A DNA stretch of 64,000 nt from Saccharina japonica (taxonomy: Eukaryota > Sar > Phaeophyceae > Laminariales > Laminariaceae), in assembly GCA_008828725.1 (NCBI GenBank), contig MEHQ01002788.1, positions 1 through 64,000 on the forward strand. The letters are read 5' to 3'. This document shows positions 10,005 through 20,880 of the stretch, one piece after another (position 1 is the stretch's first letter; every line of letters begins with the position of its first letter). A program made the translations under genes and the position numbers. Below the pieces are notes generated by a model, which saw only the letters and a list, made by a program, of their open reading frames with translations, did not search any database and was not told the origin of the DNA.

Positions 10005-11820
10005 CGTGCTGGACTACCGTACGAGTACTTCAAAATGTACTGAGATTATGAATGTACGATACGTGCCTTCCACCATTTCCACGTCGATGATGTCGGATTC
10101 GACGACGCGCCGAGGGAAGTTGCTGCTGCTGTTGCCGACGTCGCTCGAAGAATCCCACCCGCTTTCTCTCCTGTCTCCGCGTTCGATTGCCAGGATAGCT
10201 TCCTGACCATGGTGGTTGCGATATCGATGATGGTGGTGATGATGTCCGGACAATACGCGTCCTCGTGCTGCTGCTTCCTTCCGGCTGTTGTCGTCGTCGA
10301 AGTCGTGATAGACGGCAGCAGCTGACATTCGACAACAACACCAACCCGTAAACAACAACAAAAACTACCGGTCGGTGCACCTCCTCCTCCTGATGAACCT
10401 GTGATATCAATGACGGGCCAGCAGCAGCAGCAGCATGGTCATCACCACGACCAACCCCTTCTATCTTCTATGTACTTCTATCTATCTGCTGACTGGAGAC
10501 TAGAAGAAGGAGAGAGGGCTGCGGGACATGATACATATCTCATATTTCATCGTGCGTACAATATACCCGCCTCGAACTCTGTTCTGCTGTTTTTCACGCT
10601 TTTTTGGACGGTTTTTACGGTTTTTAAGGTTTTTTACTCGTTCGTCGTCGTACCGTAAAAAAACTTCATTTTATTTCCCTTTTTTCCTGTTTTTTTTTTT
10701 CCTGCGCACTTGTCTGCATGATACGTACTAAATAATATGTTCATAAATATAAGGGACGTTTAAATTTCAATAAGAAGATCAAATGAACTCTATATTTCCG
10801 TATAAAGTAGCTGGTATCATACGTGAATAGTTACCGCTGCTGGTGGGCTGCAATCACGGCGTCATGTCGATATGACCGATATTATAGTTACATTTTTATC
10901 TATTATATAAATATCAAACGTAGATTATATTTTCGATCACAGTGGTATCAAAACAACAGAATATCCAAAATTAGAATATCCAAATCTTTAGACTGGAATC
11001 CCCGTAGATGGGAAGGGACGGAACTGGTCGGGGGTATAAAATGATATAATTATAATAAAAGTTTTGTTTTGTATCTGGTTTCTGGATTCTAGGAAAAATT
11101 ATGAAATCCAAAGTACAAGAAAAAATAAACTAATGTGATGTTAAAATACGTCGTATATACATACATATGTTAATGTTACTGGAAATTCCCCCGAGGTCCT
11201 CCCTTTTGACGTTGGGTGACAGATTATGAATACTACCTCGATTTCCGTGCGTTAAAATGTTGTATCTTGGTGGCGGAAAATCACTTTTCGTCGGAAAATA
11301 TGGAAAAGACGAAAATGCATACATTAATGTCTCATGCTCATTTCGTTTTCATATATTTCCGAATAAATGATGATACTGCATACTCCTGTCTCAATGAAAT
11401 ACTCGTACTCGTACATGCTACGTATACGTACGAGTAGATAAGTCCGGAAAAAAACTTGAAAACAAACAAACTGAACTTTAAACCGTATTATTTTTAGTAT
11501 TAAAATAAAATACACATTATGTATGATACCAGGTACGAGGTACCAAGGTATATATTGGCAGTATTAATAGTATACTTAGTATATAATAGTTTGCCTATTT
11601 AGTATGGTACGCATTGATCTTTTTGAGTGCACTAATTCTACGTCGAAATGATTACAATCAATACGATTATAGGGAGAGGCCTGATCTCTTCTGTATGTAT
11701 GTATGCATACATACGAGTATATATGAATACGAGTATTAATATGATGCACTCTGATTGAGTATTCTCTCTGTTCTCGTACTCGTACTCGTAGGCTCTCCCT
11801 CTGGCTTTATTAGCGTACGA
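10005..11820. other. No gene supported
   Basis: Low-complexity GAT/GGT and CAG patches (10,215-10,245; 10,418-10,434), a region of TTTTT-rich runs with (ACGG/AAGG)TTTTT spacing at 10,585-10,640, then AT-rich sequence with scattered GTATGCATAC-type palindromes near 11,690-11,720. Open frames are short. Confidence 0.5.
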
Positions 11821-11862
11821 GGTATCCATTATCCATTATCCATTATCCATTATCCATATCAA
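11821..11862. repeat. (ATTATCC)n heptanucleotide array
   Basis: Four to five ATTATCC units followed by two ATCAACAT units. Confidence 0.9.
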
Positions 11863-11954
11863 CATATCAACATACCACAGGAGGTACTCCGGGTACTCGT
11901 ACATATCATACGATACGCCATACTGACGACCGACTGACTGTTTTTTTGTTGTTG

Positions 11955-12392
11955 TGGTATCCACCAAACAAACAAGAACAAGCAAGGCGGACACAGAAAG
12001 GCGGATATTGCGACGGCCTTACGATACGCTTTTGATCTGGAGAGTTCTTCACTTTCTGTTCCCTGAGTCTTTTTTGGAACAACACTACACATTGTCGGAT
12101 GGCAAGCATAATAATACGTGTAGTACAAGCTATACTGACTGTTGTTGTGGTTGGTGGTTTGGTTTGATGTGTGTGGTGGTATCAAGCACCGGTATCCAGC
12201 AAACAAGGAAGGAAGCAATAAGTAAGGCGGATACTGCGACGGATAGAAGTGTACCACTACGTACAGAGTATGAGTACATACATACAGATATTATACGTAC
12301 TCGTAGCTACAGCATTATTAGCAGTACGCACAGCGGATACTGCGACAGCCGCGGTGGTACCAAGCAAAAGCGAAGCGGATACTGCGACAGCT
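11955..12392 (+). repeat. Dispersed direct repeat ending GCGGATACTGCGAC
   Basis: GCGGAT(A/T)(C/T)TGCGAC occurs four times (about 12,001; 12,227; 12,332; 12,376). At least three are preceded by a GTGGTAT/ACC-AAGCA stretch with AAACAA or AAGC tracts. The spacing is irregular. The frames across them are short. Confidence 0.7.
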
Positions 12393-12740
12393 ATATACTA
12401 TGAATACTAACTCCTATGATATGTATTTAATATACTAATACTGCCCCTCTGCTGCTGGACACATATATACCAGTACCTGTTATATGAAGAATGCTACTTG
12501 TACGACGTACACATATCTTTCAATGCTATCCATTTCGTACCAGGTACGTACCAGGTATGTATGCTGTTTAAATATCTTTGCTCGTACTTTCTCCACAGGT
12601 AGGTGTCGTACTCGTAGCTGCCTTCCTTTATAAGTAACATCTCAGATCCGGGGTTACATAGTAAGCGCTTCTCGCCCCCTCCGTCTCGAAAGGGATGCGT
12701 GGTCAATGGTCAAACGACCAAGGCAAGCAACCAATGAGTA
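12393..12740. other. No gene supported
   Basis: Contains two overlapping TACCAGGTA motifs (12,538-12,558). No other pattern seen. Confidence 0.5.
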
Positions 12741-12762
12741 CCCCCCCCCCCCCCCCCCCACC
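12741..12762. repeat. C-rich homopolymer
   Basis: About 19 consecutive C followed by A CCACCCCCAC. Confidence 0.9.
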
Positions 12763-12943
12763 ACCCCCACGAACTCGGTGTATATTCCTCCAATAATATG
12801 ATCGCGAGAAGGTTCTTCACTGCATGCAGTATTTTCTTCCCTCCTCGCCAAATCGCGCCGATTTGTGCACACGCACGCTATTACAGCGGTAAATAACAAA
12901 AGTAGGCGCCTTCTGTGACATTTTTTTCACAAGAAAAATTCCT

Positions 12944-13014
12944 GTCAAAATAGGAGAGGCTCGAACTCGCGAAATCGACCTTGCTTACAGCAAGTAGTAT
13001 TAGCTAAAATGGTA
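12944..13014 (-). tRNA. tRNA-like sequence, probably decayed (Tyr-like anticodon loop)
   Basis: On the minus strand an A-box-like TTAGCTAATAC is followed by an anticodon-arm hairpin with loop CTGTAAG (anticodon GTA if read as a tRNA) and by GCGAG-TTCGAGC-CTCTC, in which four of five T-stem pairs form. The acceptor ends pair poorly and the D-loop GG is missing. It may be a pseudogene, a SINE head or chance. Confidence 0.3.
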
Positions 13015-13105
13015 CGAAATTTACCACTCACCACCACAGTACGAATCATTACGGGGGAAGATTATATTAATATGAATAGTAGTAATACGAACCAATTTTG
13101 GTGTA

Positions 13106-13181
13106 TAGCAGTAGCAGTAGCAGCATACAAGTATAACAGTAGCAGTACTCGTAGCAGTATATAGCAGTAGCAGTATATAGC

Positions 13182-13225
<44 letters not shown>

Positions 13226-13348
13226 CAGCAGTAGTAGCAGCAGTAGCAGTAGCAGTAGCAGTAGCAGTAGCAGTACGTAGTAGGAGCAGCAGTAGTAGCT
13301 GTAGTAGCAGTAGCAGTAGCAGTAGTAGCAGTATAGCAGTAGTAGAAA

Positions 13349-13383
<35 letters not shown>

Positions 13384-13425
13384 TTAATAGTAGCAGTAGT
13401 CGTGTTAATAGTAGTCGTACATTAC
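13106..13425. repeat. (GTA/GCA)n trinucleotide array
   Basis: AGT and AGC triplets mixed over about 320 bases, with long pure AGT stretches (13,185-13,222 and 13,346-13,382). The + strand reads as V/A/S peptide from 13,222, which follows the repeat. Confidence 0.95.
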
Positions 13426-13737
13426 TATTCTTGCTCTTTTAGCCATCCGACATGAGCTTCAACCTTGATCACTGATCACCCATAAACATCCCCGAAACAA
13501 GGAAACCGAAGGGAAACCAAAACAAAACAAGGAAACCTACTGTGTGTATGCACGAAGTCTTGCTCCCTTCTGTGCCTACTTCCTGCTCAACCTCTTCACA
13601 CTTCAATTGCTATCCTTGCTCCTTCCTCATCACGAAACGCCCCTCAACTAGACTGGAACTCCAAGTCTTAATTCCGGAGCCACGTCCAGGCTCCATCCCC
13701 ACGCCATCGGTGAGGGCCTGCTCCCTCCCAGTCCACC
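13426..13737. other. No gene supported
   Basis: C/T-rich sequence with one 70-codon open frame and no recognisable domain. Confidence 0.5.
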
Positions 13738-13933
13738 TCACAAGCGGTTCTTAGTAGGGTGCAGCTTACTCTTCAAGCGACTCGACCAACACCTCACGGC
13801 GCTTCGTGCTTGGTGCAAGCAATGTCTGCCTGGTTGGTGAAAACGAACGACGTGCTCCGTCCCGGCATTGTAGGGATGCGAGGGTCTACGGTCATACCAC
13901 TACGGCCATGCACGGCGTAAGTACCCCCCCCCG
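13738..13933 (+). repeat. Dispersed repeat R220, sense copy ending at the gap
   Basis: Colinear with 3,525-3,761. It ends GGCGTAAGTA followed by a C run and then the N gap, so the true right end is hidden. Confidence 0.85.
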
Positions 13934-14644
13934 NNNNNNNNNNNNNNNNNNNNNNNNNNNNNNNNNNNNNNNNNNNNNNNNNNNNNNNNNNNNNNNNNNN
14001 NNNNNNNNNNNNNNNNNNNNNNNNNNNNNNNNNNNNNNNNNNNNNNNNNNNNNNNNNNNNNNNNNNNNNNNNNNNNNNNNNNNNNNNNNNNNNNNNNNNN
14101 NNNNNNNNNNNNNNNNNNNNNNNNNNNNNNNNNNNNNNNNNNNNNNNNNNNNNNNNNNNNNNNNNNNNNNNNNNNNNNNNNNNNNNNNNNNNNNNNNNNN
14201 NNNNNNNNNNNNNNNNNNNNNNNNNNNNNNNNNNNNNNNNNNNNNNNNNNNNNNNNNNNNNNNNNNNNNNNNNNNNNNNNNNNNNNNNNNNNNNNNNNNN
14301 NNNNNNNNNNNNNNNNNNNNNNNNNNNNNNNNNNNNNNNNNNNNNNNNNNNNNNNNNNNNNNNNNNNNNNNNNNNNNNNNNNNNNNNNNNNNNNNNNNNN
14401 NNNNNNNNNNNNNNNNNNNNNNNNNNNNNNNNNNNNNNNNNNNNNNNNNNNNNNNNNNNNNNNNNNNNNNNNNNNNNNNNNNNNNNNNNNNNNNNNNNNN
14501 NNNNNNNNNNNNNNNNNNNNNNNNNNNNNNNNNNNNNNNNNNNNNNNNNNNNNNNNNNNNNNNNNNNNNNNNNNNNNNNNNNNNNNNNNNNNNNNNNNNN
14601 NNNNNNNNNNNNNNNNNNNNNNNNNNNNNNNNNNNNNNNNNNNN
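13934..14644. other. Assembly gap (711 N)
   Basis: Unknown bases. The gap lies exactly where the left end of copy 1 should be. Open frames that cross it are meaningless. Confidence 1.
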
Positions 14645-14656
14645 GGGGGGGGGGGG

Positions 14657-14940
14657 TCGGCAGTTAGAAGATGAGTGACAATGCCCGATTCGGGGAGCCC
14701 CCTCGTCACCCGGTCTCCTGCCGGGCCTCCGGCGGAATCCCAAACCTGACGCGTTCTACGAGATATGAGGGCATGCCTTTTATAGCACTTTTTTTGCCTC
14801 TTGAGGCAAATACTAATACTTATAGTTCCGACTGATCGCTGACTTCTCAACTGAGGAACTACCCGATAAGCCACATGCCTCCTGAGGCAAATATTTGTTT
14901 TTGTTACAGACCTACAGGTCATGGGATTTTATTCGGGCCT
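14657..14940 (+). other. No gene; TTGCCTCNNGAGGCAA-type palindromes
   Basis: Short palindromes TTGCCTCTTGAGGCAA (14,794-14,809) and TGCCTCCTGAGGCA (14,876-14,889) recur as TTGCCTGATGAGGCAA at 17,077. The phrase CTCAACTGAGGAACTACCC also recurs at 17,293 and 19,033 in similar form. Function unknown. Confidence 0.5.
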
Positions 14941-15125
14941 GTTTTGGCCTCTTTCCTACCCCCCCCCCTCCCTGCCTGGTTGGTGAAAACCCAACGTGCT
15001 CCGTCCCGGCATTGTAGGGATGCGAGGGTCTATGGTTATACGACTACGGCCGTGCACGACATGAGTACCCCCCCCCCCCCCCCGCAGTGTGGCGCAAGTA
15101 ATGTCTGCTTGGTCGGTTAAAAACC
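14940..15125 (+). repeat. Two partial R220 copies in tandem
   Basis: GCCTGGTTGGTGAAAACCC through ACTACGGCCGTGCACGAC then a C17 run (15,067-15,083), followed by GGCGCAAGTAATGTCTGCTT and GGTCGGTTAAAAACCC, the middle of a second partial copy. Confidence 0.75.
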
Positions 15126-15170
15126 CGTACGCTTTTTCGCAGAGCCGTTTTTTGGTGACTTACTACTATT

Positions 15171-15275
15171 ACACGGGAGATGGTAACAAATAGGGCAACA
15201 TATTTTGAGTAAAAATTGGGAATATATATAGGTGTTAATGTGTACGGTAGGCCCTATTTACTATGGCCCCCCGTA
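15171..15275. mobile_element. TA-target MITE, CGG-end family
   Basis: CACGGGAGATGGTAACAAATAGGGC at the left (given by its parts CACGGGAGATGG and AACAAATAGGGC) pairs with GCCCTATTTACTATGGCCCC. Same length class as 17,124. Present also at 41,362. Confidence 0.7.
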
Positions 15276-15600
15276 ATATTTGGTATAGAGCTCCTCTAAG
15301 TGAGGAACCTCATGAAATATTCAAGTGCACCCCTCTGTGTATACCGCATTATGCGTCCCTCTGCCAAGTAGTAGAGGCAGAGCCTCCTAACCCCCCCGCT
15401 CCCCCGTAGAAAGGTCGTGCTTGGGCTTCTTTGCTGGTGAGGTTGAAATGTCGGCCGATTTACTCGGTTACCCCTCTCCTCGAAGAACGACGACACTGCG
15501 CCTCCGCCGCGCCAGGCAGCACGAGGACTTTCTCGTACCGGTGTCGACTGCGCCCCGTTGTGTGCCCTCCTATGCACAAGCTTCCACACCTCGAAGGACA
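15276..15600. other. No gene supported
   Basis: A 136-codon + strand frame starts at 15,421 and runs into the CAGATC-rich stretch. It is identical in copy 2, but so is the DNA, so conservation says nothing about coding. Confidence 0.4.
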
Positions 15601-15832
15601 GATAATTTACAGATAGATCACGTACAGATCATCTACAGATCATCTACTGTAGATCCTGACCTGCCGTTTGGAGTTGCTGTGCAAGATCTGCATAGTACAT
15701 ATACATATTTATCCAATCCAGGAAACTTGGTGCTAGATCATGCAGATAGGATGGGTCCCACCCGGCAGCATGAGCTAGATCATAAAAGTTCGGGAAAATA
15801 TCTTCCTGTTGAAAGATCTAGATCATCATGAA
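15601..15832 (+). repeat. CAGATC/CTAGATC-rich block related to the satellite
   Basis: Repeated ACAGATCATCTACAGATC and CTAGATCATGCAGAT-type words. The piece GGGTCCCACCCGGCAGCATG with AGCTAGATCATAAAAGTTC parallels 31,590-31,640 next to the main satellite, so the two places share an ancestor. Confidence 0.7.
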
Positions 15833-16520
15833 GTGGGAATCGATGATCTGACGCGGGCTATTTGCCTTCAAGGGGTAGCACCTAATTTTTCTAAGGTTGT
15901 GATAATCACTTGATAATGGCATAGGAGCTCACGAGAGTCCTGGTCTCCCCGGAGTCCATACGAAAAACAATACGCCATTTGGTCTTGTACCACGAGCACT
16001 TACTTGGCCGCTTAAGGCGTGAGCGTTGGCACGCAGTTGTTGGCCACCTCTGCAAGCACCTCCGTTATTTTCCCGGGTTTTAAAGGCGTTGGGGCAGTTC
16101 GGTGATATATCAAGCCAGCTGCCCAATCTCGTGCAGCGTTTGTGCCCTCAGTCCCACATGCTTCACCCTCCCCCTGGTACGACGACCCCCAGACTGCCTC
16201 TCTCCATCTCTCGGTTGACCTCTCCTCCAACCACTGTCTCTACTGTCGCATTTTTCGATTTTTGTCCATCTCATTTATTATCTTGGCCCTACTTTTTCTC
16301 TCTCCCTCTTCAGTCGTAACTCCGTTCCGGTGTCATTAAGTAGGCTATTCTCTTCCCTATCCACTACGTACGGTACGTGCCTTGCATTTTTATCGCGATA
16401 ATATTTCAGCACTTTCTTTCCTCGTCGGCTCGCGTCGTATTCCGGCTACCCACGCTACGAAGGCGCTCTCAGCAATTAATTGATTCCTATTTTTATTTTT
16501 GCAAAATAACGTCAAAATCT
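15833..16520. other. No gene supported
   Basis: Overlapping frames up to 97 codons on both strands with no recognisable domain. C/T-rich tract at 16,170-16,310. Confidence 0.5.
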
Positions 16521-16598
16521 CACCACGGTGGGATTCGAACTCGGGTATACACCAATAATGCTAGTAGCAGTTGAAGTTAACCACTAGACTACCGGGGC
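16521..16598 (-). tRNA. tRNA-like sequence (A and B boxes present, arms degenerate)
   Basis: Minus strand: A box TAGTCTAGTGG followed by TTAAC, and B box GAGTTCGAATCCC. Six of seven acceptor pairs can be drawn (CGCCCCG with CGTGGTG) if one extra base is allowed in the linker, but only two of five T-stem pairs form. The anticodon region is unclear and differs from copy 2. It is either a tRNA pseudogene, a SINE head, or an unusual tRNA. Confidence 0.4.
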
Positions 16599-17123
16599 GA
16601 CCGGTGTTGAGCACGGCATAGTATAGTACCTGCGGTAAGGCGCCTCCTAACCGTGTCACTCCCACGCAAAAGCCGGCCGACACTTTCCCCCCCCCAACAA
16701 CGCGGTGAGGCTCGACGGCAAGAAAAGCGTTGCCAGAACAACCCTGGCGGGAACGCGTCCGGGCCCGTCGGCGATTTCTCCGCCAGAAGGCTGTGTCGTC
16801 ATGCCCCGGCTGAACCCTTAGCCTTTCCGCCCGATGTCGTTGTGGTGCGGTGTGTGTGATAGGCTCTGCAGGTGCACGAACCGTTGACCGTCGTTTCCGG
16901 AGCCCGATAGAGCGCTCACTCTGCGGGAGCTGATGGTGGGCATCGAGGATCGACTCGTATAGGGAGAGGCGTGTTCGTCATCCGGGCGCCACGGGGGGGG
17001 GGGCACTTCCATGTTCGACGCCCCGATGGCGCTGGCAAGCACTGAAGACTATTATTGGTATGATAGGGGGGAGCGCTTTTTTTTTGCCTGATGAGGCAAT
17101 ACTTTCTGACTGGCTTATTGTTA
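16599..17123. other. No gene supported
   Basis: GC-rich stretch with short overlapping frames on both strands, a C8 tract (about 16,687) and a G10 tract (about 16,994). A TTGCCTGATGAGGCAA palindrome lies at 17,077. Confidence 0.5.
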
Positions 17124-17222
17124 CGGGCGACCATAATAAATAGGACCTACGGCACACACAAAAGCCCATATATTTAACTATTTTTACTAACAATATTTGG
17201 TCTTATTTACTATGGTCCTCCG
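17124..17222. mobile_element. TA-target MITE, CGG-end family (cleanest copy)
   Basis: TA-CGGGCGACCATAATAAATA at the left and TATTTACTATGGTCCTCCG-TA at the right, with GGACC/GGTCT next inward. It is 99 bases and non-coding. Confidence 0.8.
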
Positions 17223-17319
17223 TAATAGTGACTATCGGTGACTATGACTGACTACGAAGGTATTAGTGACTATTACTGACTGTAAGTATACTCCTCAACT
17301 GGGGAACTACCCAATGAGG

Positions 17320-17470
17320 CATGCCTTCAAGTCCAGCCAACTAATAACGAGTAAAGTCCAGTCAACCCACAGCAGTATAAGTTGGTTAGTTGGATTACTT
17401 CGTCACCCAACTAGTTACTTTAGCCGTGAAGTCCAGCCGACCCACAGCCGTACAGGTTGGCTAGTTTGTT
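17320..17470. repeat. Short tandem/inverted repeats around AAGTCCAGCC
   Basis: AAGTCCAGCCAACT, AAGTCCAGTCAACCCACAGC and AAGTCCAGCCGACCCACAGC occur in a row, each followed by GTTGG(C/T)TAGTT. Interleaved inverted segments (CCAACTA and TAGTTGG) could fold. Confidence 0.7.
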
Positions 17471-17828
17471 CACTTCACTGGAGGAGCTCTAAACTAAAAG
17501 TAAGTCCCCCAAAAAACGGCTTATGATGAAAATTGCACGGTTTACCTTAACCCGATGATGAGCAATCCTATGTCCCATGGCCTACTATTATACTACTACT
17601 TACTACAGTATGTATAGTCTGAAACGAAAAGTTGGGTTTTTGTTTCCGTGCGGTTTTCTTCTTTAAGGCGGCATGTTTCTGAGTGATCAATGTTGCAACA
17701 TCGATTGATTGTCGGATGGCAAAAGGAGACACGTGCTACCACGGTAGAGGTACGAAGCAAGTTTTGGCTGTTTTTTTTTCTGAGTGATCGGGCCCCTTAC
17801 CCCAAAAAGGTCGGTGTTGTGTTCTTGT

Positions 17829-18067
17829 GTTGCCATATAATATATAGTATATATATGTTTCGTTGTGCAGTAGTTACAGTTACAGTTAGGCCTACAGCAT
17901 GGTTCATCGGGTAGCACTTGAACTTCAACTTGAACTTTCCTTCAAAGCGAGTCTGGCTTGTGTTGCCATATATATGTTTCGTTGTGTAGTTGCAGTTAGG
18001 CCTACAGCATCGCTCATCGGGTATAGCACTTGAACTTCAACTTGAACTTTCCTTTAAAGCGAGTCTT
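17829..18067 (+). repeat. ~110-130 bp direct duplication
   Basis: The unit from GTTGCCATATA to AAAGCGAGTCT occurs twice (17,829-17,960 and 17,961-18,067), sharing CACTTGAACTTCAACTTGAA. Both units are also in copy 2 at about 44,025-44,263. Confidence 0.85.
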
Positions 18068-18167
18068 GGGGTGAGGTATAATTATATACCTCCTGAAGTG
18101 GCTACTCTCAGGAACATTATGGTGCACCTCTACCGCAGCATGCATCAGGATAATAACAATACCCGTA

Positions 18168-18264
18168 TTAACCCTTTTAGGACTGCAGTCCCGTCATGGG
18201 GAAAAATTACTTGGAATTAGAGCCAAATATATGGTTATGTGCGCTGGAGTACTAAAAGGGTTAA
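18168..18264. mobile_element. TTAA-target MITE (piggyBac-like ends)
   Basis: Flanked by TTAA; ends CCCTTTTAGGACTGCAGTCC and GGAGTACTAAAAGGG. The interior holds TTACTTGGAATTAGAGCC. Confidence 0.75.
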
Positions 18265-18499
18265 GAATACGGCAGCGATGACAAAAATCAAGGATTTACG
18301 GGAATTTGCATTTATGAGCGAGGCCCCTCGCCCATAAATACAGATTTTCTGGGATCCTCGATATCTTGAGACTGCCGATGCCGATGCCGATTTCGTTTTT
18401 TTTTTTTGTGTCATCGACGGGTGTCACAACTGACACTAATAGTTTACAGTGAAAAAAATGACTGTAAGGGAAGTACATCTCGAACAATTCAAAAAACAA

Positions 18500-19500
18500 T
18501 ATTTTCGATTTTCATTCTCATCGGAAAGGCAATTCTCAATTAGGAAAAGCGGCTGTTATAGGATCAGCTTCGGGCGTTAAAAATGACTGGTTATTGGCCT
18601 TACGCAGTCAAATCTTCCAAATATTTCCGCGATTTTTTTCACAGGCATGCCTTGAAGTACCTGGAACCGGCTCGTTTAGAAAAAAAAAAATGAAAAAAAA
18701 ACGAGATTTCCTACGGAAACGCCTATATCTGTTTCTTGCCTTTTTTACGTAAGGCCCGTGGTCTGTCGGGGCACATTTTCGCCGCTAGCGCCAGTCCTAG
18801 GACCTCAACTGGAAAACCGGCTCTGTCAACATTTTCCACTGTTCATGGCGGTCAGTATGATACCAAATATGTGACATTCGAGTGGATATTTGCAACCGGC
18901 ATTCGTGTCTGACAAAAATTGGGGTGTTCCACTTGAACCAGCAGCTCGTAGCAGGGATTCATAGCGCTTTTTGGCTAAAACTATTAAAAAACATTCCTCC
19001 TGACCTGTCCTGACTGTGATGTGGGTGAAACTTGCTCAACTTGAGGAACTACCCAAACCGTTCATTTTTCGAGCCTGTCAAGGCCGATTTCAATTGTCTT
19101 CCGTGGATCGATACCTACCATCGAGGAACATGTTTTCTAGGTAAAATTTTGATCGTGAGCGAAATACAACTCTTAAACAATAACAAAGTACTAAACTCGA
19201 TTTTCATTGTCATCGGAAAGGCAATTCTCAATTAGGAAAATCAGCTGTTCTATCATGAAACTAAGTAATTACCAGGCAACTAACTGCAAAATACGCATGT
19301 TTTCCGCACAAAAGCCCAAATGATCACGCCGTGTTTTAGAGACAGGTCTTGAAATGTTTCACAAGTAAGTGTTCTTGGAGCTCCTGCCGAGGCCTCGAGA
19401 AACTGTGTATGGCTTTTTTTCGTCGCGAATTTGGCGTTTCTTAAGGCCCAAAAATCCAACTCCAACTAACTCCAAAAACAAATGTGTGACGGGGGGAAAA
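18500..19500 (+). repeat. Dispersed non-coding repeat family F, copy with internal direct repeat
   Basis: CATCGGAAAGGCAATTCTCA followed by ATTAGGAAAA occurs at about 18,518 and 19,208. The part at 18,560-18,840 reappears inverted at about 31,880-32,040 (shared CGCCAGTCCTAGG and CATTTTCG(C/G)CG). The part at 19,260-19,470 reappears directly at 32,170-32,370. No coding capacity. Class unknown. Confidence 0.7.
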
Positions 19501-19510
19501 AAAAAGTCCC

Positions 19511-19614
19511 TTTAAACCCTTATAGGACTGGAGTCCCGTTTCGGGGACAAATGACTTAGAATCTAAGAGTGGTTTGTCCCCAAAACGGGACTGCAGTCCT
19601 AAAAGGGTTTATAA
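19511..19614. mobile_element. TTAA-family MITE
   Basis: Ends ACCCTTATAGGACTGGAGTC and GACTGCAGTCCTAAAAGGGT, with TTTCGGGGACAAA / TTTGTCCCCAAAA next inward. Related copies at 21,937 and 45,710. Confidence 0.75.
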
Positions 19615-20256
19615 CGGGTCGGCAAGGGTTCATAGAACATGCGCGCAAAAACTCAGGACCTATCCTTGACCTATCTCCCAAAAACGGCGCGAACTTCCGA
19701 CTCTGACTAAATTTTGGGGAATTCACTTTGAACAAGCCCGTACGTATGTACCGTGCTCCCGTCGTCGCAGCATGCGTCGCCAAACCGTCCCGTTGCTGCT
19801 GCCGCCGTCGAGCTGGTCGCGAGCGAGCAAGAGCGGCCGTCCTGGCCGAGGTACCTACCAGGTATACGATAATAAACACAAGGCCTCGCATTTTTATTTT
19901 TATTTGAAAGCCCTCGAGCATGCATCTCTATGAAGAGTGGATATCATTTTCGGTGTCCAAATTGGAAGATCTCAAGATCCATATCTAAATTTGGTAGAAA
20001 AACAGAGAGAGAAAAAGGAAATTTCTCTGTTCCGCCGTTGGGCATTTTTTTTTTATTGCCCCATGTTTTTTTGTATGGTTGTTGCCACGCGTGCACGCCA
20101 CTCGGCTGCGTTCACTTTGTCTGCTAGCCTGGGCATCATCAGCATCATCCATCTGATATTCCGTGTCATCACCTATACCCAGCCTCACAGCAGCGTCAGC
20201 GTGACGACAGAAGATCTCGCATCTGGCAGCCGCGGTGCAGCCTGTGATTCAGCAGC

Positions 20257-20409
20257 ATGCTGACTACTTCTCCCACCCGCGGCTCGGCCCGCGCGGCTGA
20301 AAACGAAGGGCAACAGCACCAGCAGCAGCAGCAGCACCTGGAGCACCACCAGCAGCAGCAAGACCACAACGACGAGAATGCGGCACCGCACGCTTTGCGC
20401 GATGGACTG
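20257..20409 (+). pseudogene. Extra copy of candidate exon 1 (tandem unit 1)
   Basis: Same 51-codon frame as 22,683-22,835 with the same GTGAGT donor. In this unit the next exon is a truncated copy that lacks its acceptor, so the pair cannot form the full gene by itself. It could still be an alternative first exon. Confidence 0.5.
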
Positions 20410-20880
20410 GTGAGTGTATGTGTGCACACGTGCATGCTGGGGACGGGGGGCTAGCACGCAGAGAGGGAGAGGCCGACCCAGCCTCAAGAGGTCACGGGCG
20501 GGTCCGTTCCCCCACTTTGTTTTTGTCGATGCTGCCTGCTGTACTGTAGCTTCTAGACAACAATGCAGGTCGTAGTGAGAGAGGTGTATATCGCAGCGTG
20601 CCCGTTGGCGGTTCGTTCGACGAGCTGCACGTGCCCTGCCCTCGTACAAGACCGCTGCCTGCCACGGATCGGCAATGCAAAATAATGAAAAGCTCTGCTT
20701 GCTTCGAGAGTGAGTGCGTGCGCTCAAGCTGCTTCTCCTGCGCGCAATGCCAAGCAAGCGTGTGCTGAATGTTGTCCTGGGGGTAGGTCGATAGAGGGCC
20801 CAGGGCAAAACACTTTGGTCGAAAAAAAGTAAGAAAACTTGTCTCCTCGCGTGCGCTCTGAGCACTGAGGAAGCGTGTTC

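Noticed and set aside
13860-13933. 5S rRNA-like words in R220 (GTCTACGGTCATACC, AAGCAATGTCTGCCTGG)
   Set aside because: The words resemble the start and the middle of 5S rRNA, but they occur in the wrong order, the similarity stops after 15-18 bases and the other R220 copies do not keep it. Probably chance.
13806-14922. Open frames of 283-340 codons across 13,934-14,644
   Set aside because: Almost all residues come from unknown bases.
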